The notes under the pieces: model-generated
The model's input: the letters and a program-made list of their open reading frames with translations, nothing else
Told to the model about the DNA's origin: nothing
The model's database searches: none
Shown here: positions 11,141 through 23,255 of the stretch, piece after piece
Numbering within the stretch: position 1 is the stretch's first letter
How the letters are laid out: each line of letters starts with the position of its first letter
Translations under genes and position numbers: made by a program
Assembly (NCBI GenBank): GCA_951394405.1
Contig: OX596337.1
Coordinates: 1,116,001-1,180,000, forward strand
DNA length: 64,000 nucleotides
Direction of reading: 5' to 3'
Source of the DNA: Coprinellus micaceus
Taxonomy: Eukaryota > Basidiomycota > Agaricomycetes > Agaricales > Psathyrellaceae

Positions 11141-14100
11141 ATGAACTCTCTGCAGGATCCCACCAAGAAGACCTCCATAGTCTCCCTGCTGAATCCCGAT
11201 GTAGCGACCGTATACCCACAGAACAACGGACCCGTACACAACACCGCTCACCACAGCATTCCGGTTGCCCCAGGCCAGCGACGACCGCACACCCACCAAC
11301 CACCCCCGCTTGCTCATTCGACGCCTCCATACCCAGAAGGAACCTCCTTTCGGCTTACAACTGCCAGCTGGAGCGGCGGGATTACCCATCAGGACGTCCA
11401 GCACCACAGTGTGCGCAACCCTTACTCTGCGGACAGGCGGGATGGCTCTAGCTATCCACCAATAGCCCCCAGAACAGGCGTGGATCATGGAGTGTCTCAT
11501 TCAACATCATACCGTCCTTACAGTAGGCAGCGAGCTACCAGTATACAGTCTATGACCGGTGTAGAGCCCGGACATGGTTGGCAGCCACAACCCGAGCCCT
11601 CTACTAGCGGTGTTTCGTGTGCTGGTGAGCGACTATCTTTTGGAACCTCCGATCAGCGTTGTTCATGCAATTCTAGTCATCTCAAGTGGGTTGGAACACT
11701 CAAGTTAGTCTTCTGAGCTGGGTACCATGTGTTCAGAAGCTTCAGAGCTGACACCTCCTACTCCTACTGCTAAACGTGTAGCTGGATACCAGAGTACAGG
11801 TACAGGTCAGCCGCCTGCTGCTGGTGAGCTTGTAATCTTCTCCTTTGCCTTGCTTCTATGATTTAATGGATTCCATAGAATGGCAAGCATCTGAACGAGC
11901 CTCGCTTCGTCTAGTAGCCCGAGGCTCAGTACCTCCCACGGCACAGGCGACTATGTCGCACCAACCATATCATATACCTTCTTCAGGCACGGGCTATCCG
12001 GTCATGGTCCCCTACACCGCCCAGATGCAGTCTCATCATGCTCCGCCGCAACAGTCGACTTCTTCGAAACGGCAACTGCCGGAGAGCGAGGCTCCAACGC
12101 CGAAAGCAAAGCGCCCTGCGAAGGCGAAGGCAAAGGTTGGCTCCGATGGTAGTCCCGGTCAGTAACCGTCCGTTACTTCTGTCCGCGCCGCGGTTTGACG
12201 TTAGTCCCCTCCCTAGCTCCTTCCAAGCGCGGATTCAATGCTAAGAAACGAAGCGAGGCGGCCCAGATCGCGGCGCAGAATGGTTGGTGGGATGATTGCT
12301 GTTCGTAATCCACAAGACTCACCGAAACCTGTAGTTCACGAGAAATCTCCAGAAAGTAAGTGGACGGCTTCCACACTTTTGAATCGTCTACTCCCGTTTG
12401 GCTTCGATACCGCCGAGGTCGACCTAAACTTTTGATTTCATTTCTGTACACGGGAATCGGACTGACGACTTGGTAGACGGTAACATGGGGACTGTTATAG
12501 CCCAGCACGGCGGTCATGTCTTCGAGACCCAATTCGCTCGTTGTATGTCTAACCGATATCGGACGGAGGACTTCCCTCGGTGTGTGTCGTGTACAAGGCG
12601 ATGGGCGGGAGATACTTGCCGCTTCCAAGGCATCCGATGCTTCGTCAAAGACGCAGGTCAAGACAACGTGATTGTTGGGATGCGTTTCAATAGCGCGAAG
12701 CCCAGCGATGTTCCGGAGCTTCATTTCCCCAAGACCTGGAACGTCCCATTGAATCAGCGACATATTGACCGATGCAAAGTAAGCTCATACCCCGTTCTTT
12801 CTTCTACCCTTTCCTTCTATGTGGCTTCGCTTTCCATTCTCTGCGTAAGCTTTCGCAGTCCTAACCCGGGTTCCACCAACAGAAAGTTATAGCCAAAGCC
12901 CTTCTATCTACGTTGAAGACGGAGCGCGAACATCTGAGCTTGCTCGATCTAATCAGACGCGCACGGGAGAGCGATGTGCGTGTGACTTGTGGTAAGTCCC
13001 CGTTTACAGCCTCCTCCCATCACCTTCGCTCAAGATATGTTTCTCTCCCGTCACTCTGTGACCTTCACTTTCGAATCTTCTCCATTCAATGGTACGCTTT
13101 CGTTTAACCTGGACCCACACCTTGTCCTTCGATCGATATTCGCGGCGTCACTTCATGTGTGACTACGTAACCTCCCCGGCCGCCCATTCACTCGTGTTTT
13201 GAATCCTTTCGTCCCTATTTGAAACGCCGCGGTCAACCAGACACATGTATGACGTCGATCTTTTCGTCCTCATGGATGTGCCGGCTGTGCGGTCGTGAGG
13301 CCTGCTCCGACTGCTACGCCCTAGTCTGCGAATTGACGAAGGATCCGCCCGATGCTACGCCCCAGCAGGTGCAGGAGAGGCAGAGAAGGAGGGAGAAGTA
13401 TGCACACGGAAACCCGTTCTTCCTCGGTTGTACGAAGAGGAACGAACACCAGGCCGAGTGCTTTTCGCCGATGTCAAGGTTCTTTGCTGAGGAACTTGAC
13501 GACGCTATTGAGGAGATGGAGAATGTCTTGCGTAGGATACAGGCCGCTCCGCAGAACGGTGACCACGGTCACGGAGAAGGAAATGGCGATGTCGGTAGCG
13601 CTGAGGGAGGCTCCACCTCGGACGCAGATACGACGGCAACTGTGAAGAGACCCACTTTTTTTGACGGCCCACCCAACTGGACGGCTGTCTTCAAGTCGAA
13701 AGCCATTGGTCGCGCCGACTTCCACCCCTCACTTCGGCCTTCAGCCTCTCGCCTGGCGGGCGAGCCGTATGTCCCCCCAAACCTTGTTGAGGCCACCACC
13801 CTGACGCCGTACTGGGAAATCTGCCGCTACTCGACCGATGAGGTCACGCCTCCCGAAGACCCCGAGAAATTTGCGAGGATATGGGCGCACGGGGAGCCAG
13901 TCGTCGTGGTGAACATCCTGAACGCCTTCACCATCATCTGGTCGCCGGAATACTTCATCCAGGAGTTTGGTGACAGGGAGTGCTTGATTACCGAGTGTGA
14001 GCAAGACTCGAACAAGAAGACGACCATTAGGGAGTTCTTTGGGGAATTTGGCAAGTACGAAGGGCGCAGGGGCGCCGTCTGGAAGCTGAAGGTCAGTTCT

Positions 14101-15221
14101 CAAACGTTTAACTCCGCCGGGGCGACGGTATCTGAATTTATCTTGCTGTGCCTGCCCTAGGACTGGCCACCGTCCGCTGATTTCAAGACCGCATTCCCTA
14201 AACTTTACAAGGACTTTAGTGAAGCCGTTCCTGTACCAGACTATGTCCGTCGAGATGGTGTCTGCAACATCGGTTCCCACTTCCCATCCAACGTTGTGGC
14301 TCCAGATCTTGGTGAGCACCTTATTTCCTCTCCCCGTGGGGTTTCCCCACAAGCTTCGCCTCCAAACCCGCTCCATGCTCCTGGGCGATGGTGTGCCTTT
14401 GGCTCAAGCTCAACGCCACTCTATCTGACTCCCCGACCGTTAATTGACAACTGATGTGCCTTGCTCCGCTTTCCAGGGCCGAAGATGTATAACGCATGGG
14501 CGGCGAACCAGAACCCAGGGTGCAAGGGATCGACACGGTTGCATATGGACATGGCGGATGCGATGAACGTTATGCTTTTTGCGGCTCCGTGTCCCGACGG
14601 ATCACCAGGTTGTGCGGTATGGGACATCTACCGTGCGGATGATTCGGACAAGATTCGAACGTTCTTGAGGAGGAAGCATAATCTGGGCCCTCATTACGAC
14701 CCCATCCACGGACAGCAGTATTATCTGGACGATTCGCTGAGGGATTTGCTGTACAGGGAGCTGGGGGTGATCAGTTACCGGATATACCAGAGGCCCGGAG
14801 AAGCCATCTTCGTTCCTGCGGGATGCGCGCATCAGGCAAGTTCTCTGTGCGGCATGTACCCTGGTGCCTTCCATACTGACCTTCGATGCAGGTATCCAAC
14901 CTTGCTGACTCGATCAAGATCGCCACGGACTACGTTAGCCCTGAGAACATCGACCGCTGTGCGAAGCTTACGAAGGAGTTCCGGGAACAAAATAAGAGCA
15001 AGGTATGGAAGGAAGATATTTTGCAATTGAAGACGATGATGTGGTTTGCCTGGCAGTCGTGCTCCAGACAGGAGAAGCGGTTGCAAGGAGATGCGCACGA
15101 ACAGACCTACGACTCGTCTTCCAGTCGCGAGGGTGCAGGCTCCCTCAATGGCAGAGGCCGTGCAGATACCCTCGGCTCGCAATCGGGCTCGAGCTCGACG
15201 CCTAGGTCGACCGGAAATTAG
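11141..15221 (+). CDS. JmjC-domain histone demethylase, KDM3-like, multi-exon
   Basis: The N-terminal part (from 11141) is proline/serine/histidine-rich with a basic patch (TPKAKRPAKAKAK). A cysteine-rich module follows around 12485-13330 (CMSNRY...RCVSCTRRW...CRFQGIRC, then CRLCGREACSDCY), like the zinc finger N-terminal to JmjC in KDM3/JHDM2 proteins. The JmjC fold has Fe(II) ligands in LHMDMADAMNVM (about 14540-14575) and CAHQVSNL at an exon junction near 14830-14900, with IKIATDYVSPENIDRC after it. This closely resembles the KDM3 signature, so H3K9 demethylation in the nucleus is the likely role. The first exons (11141-12480), rich in short introns, are the least certain. The low-complexity C-tail ends at 15221. 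Confidence 0.88.
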
Positions 15222-15808
15222 GACTGGAGTTCTCTTTTCTTTTCCCCAAAGTTTCATACCTCGCATGTTACGACTTTCGTTTTCCATCTTTCGACGACCC
15301 TCACGATATCCCCTGTGTTCTGGATTCCACGTTACTGTACCATTTTGGGACTCTTACCATCGCTCTTAGCTAACATGAACATCGCATTCTGTATTACTAC
15401 GGCCAATCTACACGCCTATTATTGACTTGGACTCTGAGTGAGGAGGAGTGGGGCAATGACTGGGACGTGGTGGTCCATGGGCCAGCCTGCTTGGTCCACG
15501 GCCGCCCCAATCGCGTCGCCGGAATTGGAATCAAAATGATCTCAAGCTTCCTCTGTGACGTTCACTCCGGGCAACCTCTTGTCTCGTCGACTTACTTGAG
15601 GGTAGTCCTTTTCCTCCTCCCTGCCTGTCTGTCTGGGGTAACCAGCCGCTGCTGGTGAGGCATGAGCGCGAAAGAGGGTAAAATACCGCGACAACCAGCG
15701 AGTTTCTTCGCGACAACTGCAATCGTGCGTCATAGTTCATTCACGATTGTTTACCCGGGGATTGACATATGCCTTCAATAATTCATTGGGCTTGGATTGT
15801 GGCTGTAG
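15222..15808. other. Intergenic, JmjC to mitochondrial carrier; first carrier exon lies here
   Basis: The carrier must start with a phase-0 exon in this interval. One candidate is 15536-15601 (22 codons ending at a weak GTAGTC donor), but I could not confirm it. Confidence 0.3.
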
Positions 15809-17058
15809 GACCATGCTGTCGCGGGACTGGGTGCTGGTGTTGTCACGACACTATGTATGAACCCTTTGGACTTGTTGAAGATCAAGTTCCAGGTCAATAC
15901 CGGGAAGCAGGCGGGGGCCATCGGGAAGCAGATGTGGTTGTCGTTGAAGGACGTGCAGCAAACCCAGGGGTGGAAAGGCCTATACAGAGGCATTGGCCCC
16001 AATATTGCAGGGAATGCAAGCAGTTGGGGGTTGTACTTTCTGTTGTGCGTCGTCATTCGTTTCCTTAACCAGCGCTTCCCAACCGTCGTACGACCGGTTG
16101 AACTCAAGTTCTTGACTTTACAGTTACAATATGCTCAAGAAGCAGGCATCTGGCGGAGATATCACGAAGCCACTGTCCGCTTCTGAATACCTCATCTGCT
16201 CGGCTGAAGCAAGTGCGCTAAACCTCAACGCTTTCCCGATTCCGGTTTCTGACCCCCGTCCCTATAGGCGCTGTAACAGCCGTTATAACGAACCCGTTCT
16301 GGCTTATTCGCGTCCGGATGTTCGCCACGAAGGCAGACTCTCCGACAGCGTACCGTGGTCTTTACGGTACGTCCCAATCGACTTTCTCCTCCTACTCGGA
16401 CTGACCGGGCTTCACATCAGATGGCTTCTCTACAATTCTGAAGACGGAAGGTGTGCCGGGTCTATTCAAAGGCACCATGCTAGGACTCGTGGGCGTGAGC
16501 AATGGCGCAATTCAGTTTATGGCGTACGAGAAGATGAAGGCGTGGGGTTTTGAACGGAAACGGCGGAGAGCAGAGCGTGAAGGATCGCCTTACGACGCGA
16601 ACACGGCGAAGCTGGTATGTATTTTTGGATTTCTCGACTCTGACTGTACTGACCTCGGCTATCTGCAGTCCAACATCATGTATACCATCATGTCAATATC
16701 GAGTAAACTGCTCGCACTCGCCGTTACCTACCCTTACCAGGTAGTTCGATCGCGAGTACAGGTCAGTATTCACCTTTCCACCTCCTTGAGATCCCTGGGC
16801 AAACCAATCGCTTATTCGTTTCTCTAGAACAACGCAGCGTCCCAGCTACAAACCCAATTCCCCAACATACCCACAACGATCAAAAGGACCTGGGCAAGCG
16901 AAGGTGTCAAGGGATTCTACCGCGGTTTGGGAACCAGCCTCGTCCGCGTACTCCCAGGAACTTGTGTCACCTTCGTCGTCTACGAAAATCTCGCTTGGCT
17001 GCTACGGACTTCGGCTGCCACGACACGGGAACGGAGAGAAGAGGGGCAGCATGCATAG
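15809..17058 (+). CDS. Mitochondrial carrier, FLX1/SLC25A32-like (first exon not resolved)
   Basis: The coding region begins at an acceptor at 15809 with DHAVAGLGAGVVTTLCMNPL and continues through several short introns to a stop at 17056-17058. Three carrier repeats show their signatures: PLDLLKIKFQ, NPFWLIRVRM and YPYQVVRSRVQ, with GWKGLYRGIGPN and GVKGFYRGLGTS after repeats 1 and 3. The Trp in repeat 2 and the YPYQVVR motif are typical of the FAD/folate transporter group (yeast Flx1, human SLC25A32), so inner-membrane flavin or folate transport is inferred. The start codon lies in an upstream exon not identified with confidence, so the feature is 5'-incomplete as annotated. Confidence 0.85.
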
Positions 17059-17319
17059 ACCATGATTTATTTACAGGACACTATACGAGGATGGCGTGAT
17101 ATAGAATTGGGGTTGGTTGGTAACGGTATAGAAAGTGGTGGTAATTTCTCTTTATTTTATGCATCCCTTGTAATTCGTTTTCGTTTCGCAGTCGGCCACA
17201 ACCTATCCTCGACGCATTTTATCAATAGAATCCCCACCTCTCTCAGATATCAGCCCACCAGTTTCTTACAGCCAAAGAGGGTGAAATCCTTCCACATAGT
17301 CGAAGTATAATGCCGACCA

Positions 17320-18955
17320 TCATGGAGTACCATGAGGTGAAGCACCCGCAGAGACCACCCTCGTCAGACGCTGAACCTCAAGTTCCAGCAACTTCATCTT
17401 GTGCGAATTCAGGGTCACGTCAAGCACAACCGCCCCGTCGTCTAACCTTCCGGCGATGTACACTGCGTTGGCAAACACCACCCCCGTAGGCGTCAACTGG
17501 TATCGATACCCGCACACCGTGCGTATCGCCCCGGCCGCCGTCCAGTCCGACTCCAATATTCGCGATGCGGAAACGTTGGAGACGGTAAGACTGTCTTGGG
17601 CGTCAGGGTGTGCAGGGAAGTGAGGTGTTTGGAGGGTTTTGTAGGCTGCGGCGACGTGTGCCCTGGATAGGGACTGTCGGGAGGTGGCGAGTAGGGTGCT
17701 TAGACCCTGCAGCGTGAAACCACGTATTTCGGATGCGGGAAGCGCGGGATAGGGTAGTGGAATGAAGGCGTTGTGGGGGTATGAGATGACTGGGTCTGTC
17801 ACCGAATTTTCGCTGGCCAAGGTCGACCTGAAGGATGCAAAGTTCGTGACATGAACGATGGTGCTGTCCGAGACTCCTTCTGCATATAGGGTCTAGATTG
17901 GCCGAGGTGAGCTATTTATTACGCGGTATGTAACTCCAAATAGAGCTGAACGAACCTTGTATATCCATGCTGTAAGAATATCCCCCGAGCTAACACTGTT
18001 GGTAGGATGGCCTTTCTTGACAAGCTCGCGCTTTACACCTTCAACAAGACGATCAAACGCATCCTTGGGCACCAAGCATATCCGCCGATCCGCGCCTCGC
18101 AGGTACCTCTCGCGCGTGTGCCATGCGATCAACTTGAGGAAACCCGAAATGCCTGTAGGCGTAAATGCCCTGTACGCCCCCTCAATCGCTGGATTCTCCT
18201 CCTTTTCGAGCGCCCGCACGATGGGGTTGACGTTGACTCCAGGGGTGAGGAGCGAAGGCACCGGCCAAGGTTTGTTGTTGAGTTCAGAAATAAGCGCCCG
18301 CATCACAAGCGCCGCGCCTACCCCGTCGAAGACCCCATGCGACCTTGCGAAGCCGATAGCTGTGTAGGGTTTGTAGTCCTCTGGGCTCCAGCCTTTGACG
18401 GAGCCGGGGGAAGCTGTCGAGCCGGGGAAGTAGGTTATGTGCCAGCTTGTGAGAGGGTGTTGGGTGGACTCCCATTGGGTGTATTGCCGAGGAGTGGAGG
18501 GGTGGATGAAGAGTTCGGGAGGGAGGGAGTTGGATACTCGGGGAATAGGGATCGAAGTGTATGTGCTAATAGGGACGTCCGATGTTGAGGTGCTGAAAGT
18601 GAAAGTCTTGTATTCGGCAGGGAGTGGGCCGAGCGGAACGTGGAGGTACCACTTGATTTCCTACATAGACAAGGTTATCGAACCCATCCATTTGGAAAGC
18701 AGGAGGAATCTGGGAGCCTACATTGCCTTCCTTCAGGGACTTCACCCGCCCAGCCAGCATGCGCCATTTGTTAGTAACACGGCGCAGGGCCTCCTCCACG
18801 ACATTGGCATTGATCTTCCCTTCCACAAGCCACCCCGTCACGAACGTCGTGCGCTCAAAGATCTTGTCGAAAGGTGTGAGCGGGTACAGCGCGGTGAAGT
18901 GCGAGTGCTGTTCGTCCATCGAGTCAACGGAGGGTCCGGGTGTAGAGCCTGGCAT
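17320..18955 (-). CDS. BAHD/condensation-type acyltransferase
   Basis: Exons 18955-18746, 18660-17956 and 17892-17320 join in phase 0 and give about 495 aa. The active-site motif HGVFDG (HxxxDG) lies in FARSHGVFDGVG, and the N-part has WRMLAGR, the conserved substrate-channel strand of the BAHD/trichothecene-acetyltransferase superfamily. An in-frame ATG at 19066 would add 37 residues, but TATATA at 19052-19060 would then lie inside the first codons. The start at 18955 (MPGSTPG) places that TATA box about 100 bp upstream and is preferred. It should transfer an acyl group from a CoA thioester to an alcohol or amine. The acceptor is unknown. Confidence 0.78.
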
Positions 18956-19194
18956 TTTGGAGAGCGGATTCAGCGGGTACCCGCAAGGGTGTTGCAGTGG
19001 GGGAGGGAAGGAGGGGAAGCGCTCAGGAAAGTGTGGGCGCTGTGGAGGGACCCGTATATATGTCATACCCTTGTTCGCCTTCTCCAGATCTGCACCATGT
19101 CAACCGCGACCCTGTCCATCCCGCAATGATAACCTATTGACCGTCGGTATGCACAAAGTACACATCAGGCAGGGGCGTGTCCGAGCCAGGAGAG

Positions 19195-19202
19195 CCACAG
19201 CT
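19195..19202. repeat. Target-site duplication, left copy
   Basis: CCACAGCT abuts the left terminal inverted repeat and is repeated exactly at 19733-19740. Confidence 0.85.
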
Positions 19203-19732
19203 CAGTGTTGTGCCAGTTATCGAACTAGTGTCGTAGTTACTAACAGTTAGCGCCATCAGTTATTGCAGTTACTTTTGATGTTAACTATAACCCATCCATC
19301 AAGGTTGCACTGGTGGGCTCGATAGCGCTTTTGCGGGCGGGCCCAGTCGCAAGGTAAGGCTCTCATTGAAGAGATACGGGATAGAATTGCCATCGGCACA
19401 GTAGTCATATAAATACATCATCGTAGACACCGTTCTCAAAATGTCGGGTGTGGTTCAAAAAGGCGAACCGACCTGCCATTACCGCCGTCACCGCCCTCAA
19501 CATCACCGTTGAGCAGGACATCCTAGGTAAGCATCCTCCGCCTCAGCGGAGTCAAGGTTCAGGAAGGCATACAACGCCAACTCGTCATCAAAGCTGCCCG
19601 GTTTGACGGTTGCGGCTCTTGCCGAAGTGTGTGGGATAGTTATTAACGGATAACCAGTTAGCAACTAGTTCTAACTTGTTAGCGCCCGATTAACTCTAAC
19701 AATTACTAAAGAGTAACCCTGGCACAACACTG
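19203..19732. mobile_element. Non-autonomous hAT-superfamily DNA transposon (530 bp)
   Basis: The termini are a perfect 14-bp inverted repeat: CAGTGTTGTGCCAG at 19203-19216 and its complement at 19719-19732. The element is flanked by an identical 8-bp duplication, CCACAGCT. An 8-bp duplication with CAGNG-type ends is the hAT hallmark. GTTAGCGCC and related GTTA-rich motifs recur in both subterminal regions, as expected for transposase-binding sites. At 530 bp it cannot encode a transposase. The centre (about 19440-19535) holds a TATA-like box, an ATG and an exon-like stretch ending at a GTAAGC donor, possibly captured host sequence. The perfect ends suggest recent insertion. Confidence 0.9.
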
Positions 19733-19740
19733 CCACAGCT
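19733..19740. repeat. Target-site duplication, right copy
   Basis: The second exact copy of CCACAGCT follows the right terminal inverted repeat directly. Confidence 0.85.
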
Positions 19741-20163
19741 GGGGTCCAAAGTTCAAACAGGGGACGGTGGCCGGGACGCCCGTGCAGGTAAGGGTTTATG
19801 AGCGCGCTGTTTTATATACTCAGTTGGCAGGGTGCCTGTGAGGGAGCCGGAAAGTTTTCGGAAAAGTGGTCTCACGAATTCAGTCCTATGATCGCTTCCA
19901 AGAACATGTCAACGGTCGTTCCAAGGTCAATACGAAGAACCTGCTAGAACCTGTTGTCCGGCAAGTAAACAGGAGAGGCGTGGCAGGACGTGTGAGACCG
20001 TGCACCTCTGCAGGGCCCAAGTGGGGACTCAAGCGCTCAAGCGCTCACGCCCTACCCTGTCTCCATACCCAAACCACTCCCGAACAAATAAATACCCATA
20101 TATTCATTGTCCAAGCCCTGTCCGCGCTCCGAGTCTACACGACACCAGGCTCTACCGAGATAT
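19741..20163. other. Intergenic, hAT element to glucosidase II beta 3' end
   Basis: 3' flank of the minus-strand gene; no further feature seen. Confidence 0.4.
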
Positions 20164-22351
20164 CTACAACTCCTCCCTATTCTTCCCCTTCCCATTATCA
20201 CTGGCCCCAGGGGGCAAACACAACGCGGGCGTCGTCCCGGTGAACTGGTATTCGCACTTCTCGAGCTCGGCGACGGAGGTGACGGCGTTTTCGGTTCCGC
20301 ATGTCCATAGCACCTGGAGGAGGGGGTGGAGTGAGTGGATGAGTGGAGTGGAGTGAACGTAGGATAGGGAGGGACACGTACGACGACACTCCGTTCAGGA
20401 CCGTTCCAGCACCGCGCGCCGTGCTTGTAATATTGCTTCGAGTAGTACTCTGGCGACCCAGGCCGCGCGTCCGTGTTCCATGACTTGAAGCGACTATATC
20501 ACCGAATCAAGTAAGTGGGGGAGCGAAAAAGGGCCTTGAAATGAAATGAACGACGTACCCGAGGCTGAATGTGCTCCCCCCGTTCTTGGGCTTCTGCTTC
20601 GCTTCGCGGAACAGGCAAAGTTCGTAAGTGTAACTATAGCACGTCAGGTGAAGGATTAGAGTCTGTTCATTTTTGGGGGGGATGAACCAGCACTTACTCG
20701 CCGTACTCGTATTCGAGACAGTCGTCGTCCAACTTCTTCCATTCGCCGTCGATACCAAAGTGTTCGGGGTGGAAGATCTTGATGATACCCGACTCGGCCT
20801 CGCTCTTCTCGGTCTTGATGCGGTTGAGCTCGGAGGTGGCCGTGGCGAGGTTTTGTTGGGCGCGAGAGGATTCGGCTGGAGATGTCAAGGACCAGGGCGG
20901 AAACGCGAAGGGAAAGTTAGGTTAGAAAGCGGAGCAAGAGATGAGCGGGAAACGTACAGGTTGCACCGGCATTCTCTTCGGGAATGACGCCGAGTCGTTC
21001 GAGCCACTCGAGGAGGTTGTCTTTCCATGCTTCGTAGGTAGGAAGAAGAGAGTCGGGGAGGTATGAGGTGATCTTGTACACTGGGACGACAGATAAGTTT
21101 CCATACACGTGGAAGTTGTTCTGAGACTTACGCAGCGAGTCCCCAGTAGGCGCGTTAATATGCTCCTCATGTTCCAACAACAACTGCGTATAATCCGACC
21201 CCAAAATATCCTCCAACTCGGAATCCAGCTCGTCCTTCGTCCACAACCCATCGTCCTCTGGTTCCCCACCACCTGTGCTTGCCACAACTTCCTCCGCTGG
21301 CGCGTCTTCACCCTTCTTTATGTCGTTGATATGCGGCAGCCCAGCGAGCTCTTCCCACCCACGGACGGCTTCCAGTACCGCCATGTCTTGGTAGTTAGGA
21401 TTGTACCCGGTTCGCAGGGAACCGAGGATGTCGCCGAGTTGGCGCTCGCGGTCGGCGTGCTTCTGGTACTCGCGCTTGAGGGACTTGAGGGCTTTGTTGT
21501 GGTTGAGGAGGGACTGGTAGAGGGCTGGGGAAGGAGAAATACCGGAAATAAGGGAGGGTTAGACACGTTGGCTGTGATTATGGGGGATGGTACTGACGGG
21601 ATTGTTTCTTGTGTTCGAGGGCTGCTTGTGAGAGGGATTCGGTTCGTTCGGCGATATCTGAAGGGAGGATAAGGACATGGGATAGGGGTGAGAGGGATGA
21701 CGATGACGCACCGCGTAACCGCTCAGCCTCCTTCTCCTTCGTGGTGATTTCCTTCTCTAAGGTCTTGACTTCTTCCTGAAGACGCTTCTGCTCCTTGTGC
21801 GCGAACACGATATACGTGGAGCGAATCTTGGAGCCGGTCTTTTGGATCTTGAGTTCGGCGTCACGTTTGGCTCTATAGGCTTCGCCGATGTCTTTGCAAC
21901 GGTTCGGGCAGACCCCCGGTTGCTCGTCTGAGCCGTCGCAACAGTCTGGCTCTATATGTACTATGAGATAGGGTTGACACGAGAAGATTCGGAACTCACC
22001 ACATAGCCCGTCTCCTACTCTTGAGCTGGGAATGTATGATCCAATGTGACCTGTGTTCTGGCACCAGAACTGGCTGTTTGAGCAGGCACTTGTACCTACG
22101 CAATTAGCCAATATTCAAGGCATAACAGGGTAGCACACACCTGGCTCGTCACTCCCATCCTCACAGTCGCAATAGTCGTCATTAACCGCGCTCCATGGCA
22201 GCTCCTTCGACCCGTCCAGACACTTCCAGGTGTTCGACTGTGTCGGGGTATATTTCGACACGGAATTGGGGTGCACGCCCAGAAGCTTGTCGCGTGCAGC
22301 CGCCGCTGTGACCGAGAGTGGTAGGGCGAGCAGCAGCCAGGGGGCGACCAT
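20164..22351 (-). CDS. Glucosidase II beta subunit (PRKCSH/Gtb1)
   Basis: The start at 22351 (MVAPWLLLALPLSVTAAAA) gives a clean signal peptide; the frame is open further upstream but without an ATG. Two LDL-receptor class A-like repeats follow (WSAVNDDYCDCEDGSDEPG and PDCCDGSDEQPGVCPNRC). Next come a long coiled coil with a KEKEAERLR-type stretch and an acidic middle (LDSELEDILGSDY). The C-terminal MRH lectin domain has the conserved end WTCGTENAVTSVAELEKC...CEYQFTGTTPALC. The protein pairs with the catalytic alpha subunit in the ER to trim glucose from N-glycans. The C-terminus is NREEL rather than HDEL/KDEL, so retention may rely on the alpha subunit or on a variant signal. There are about eight exons. 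Only 150 bp separate it from the divergent eS25 gene. Confidence 0.93.
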
Positions 22352-22501
22352 TGCGGTAGTCGTTAGCGCCAGCGTCAACGTGTCGCGCGCCGTGTCTCAT
22401 CACTCCATCAATCAGTTTAGTCTCCGCTTAAAATTAAACATCGGAAAAATCGTCTTTTTTCTCGTCGTCGCCAGCTTCAGCATCGACGGCCACAACACAA
22501 A
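22352..22501. promoter_or_regulatory. Bidirectional promoter, glucosidase II beta / eS25
   Basis: The two ATGs are 150 bp apart and divergent. A pyrimidine-rich run (CGTCTTTTTTCTCGTCGTCGCC, about 22451-22472) precedes the eS25 start, as is usual for ribosomal-protein promoters and TOP-like leaders. Confidence 0.5.
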
Positions 22502-22981
22502 ATGGTGAGTGTATGCGTTCGAGGGCGCTGCGAGATCGTATCTGCGTCGCTGTGTCTTGCAATGGCGGCGCTGGGCGTGTTTCCGCGCTGGATGCGACCT
22601 GGACGATGCTGATACCGATGTCCTAGGCCAAAGCCAAAGCCGCCGTCTCCTCTGGAGGAAAAGCCGCAAAGAAGAAGAAGTGGTCCAAGGGAAAGGTCAA
22701 GGACAAGGCCCAGCACGCCGTCACCCTCGACAAGGTCCTCTACGACCGTATCCTCAAGGAGGTCCCCACCTTCAAGTTCATCTCCCAGAGCATCCTCATC
22801 GAGCGTCTCAAAGTCAACGGATCTTTGGCCCGTGTCGCTATCAGGCATTTGGAGAAGGAGGGTCAGATCAGGCCTATCGTGCATCACAGCTCGCAGCTTA
22901 TCTACAGTACGTGGTCGTTCTTATGTTTCTGGGTGAAGATGGACTGACGGTCGTTTAGCCCGTGTCACCTCTTCGGAGTAA
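22502..22981 (+). CDS. RPS25: Ribosomal protein eS25
   Basis: Exon 1 is only the ATG (22502-22504). A 122-nt intron follows, then exon 2 at 22627-22906 and exon 3 at 22959-22981, giving 101 aa. The lysine-rich N-terminus ([18 protein letters not shown]) and the winged-helix body ([19 protein letters not shown]...[13 protein letters not shown]...[20 protein letters not shown]) are clearly eS25 of the small subunit. The usual family length is about 105 residues. A start-codon-only first exon is common in ribosomal-protein genes and may give room for intron-dependent expression. Confidence 0.97.
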
Positions 22982-23255
22982 ACGCAACAACCATATCATG
23001 CCTCTTTCTTTCACGCTCCATATGATTTAGGCATATGTACCACCCGCACGAATAAAATCGCTCAGCATGCCAAAAACACTTTAAAACTATTGGATTTGAG
23101 AGTGACCGCCTCAAGGTTCTTCCCCTTCACCCCCTGCTCCCTCCATCAGCTTCTCCCGGATACAGTTCCGAGTACCCCACAATGAGGTTGTGAATTCGGT
23201 TCCAACGGCACATGGGTGCAGTTACTACTCTTTCCCCACAACCGCCATCTCCCCC

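Noticed and set aside
15536..15601. Proposed first exon of the mitochondrial carrier
   Set aside because: The frame and phase fit, but the donor is weak and the intron would be about 207 nt, much longer than its neighbours, so I did not include it in the CDS.
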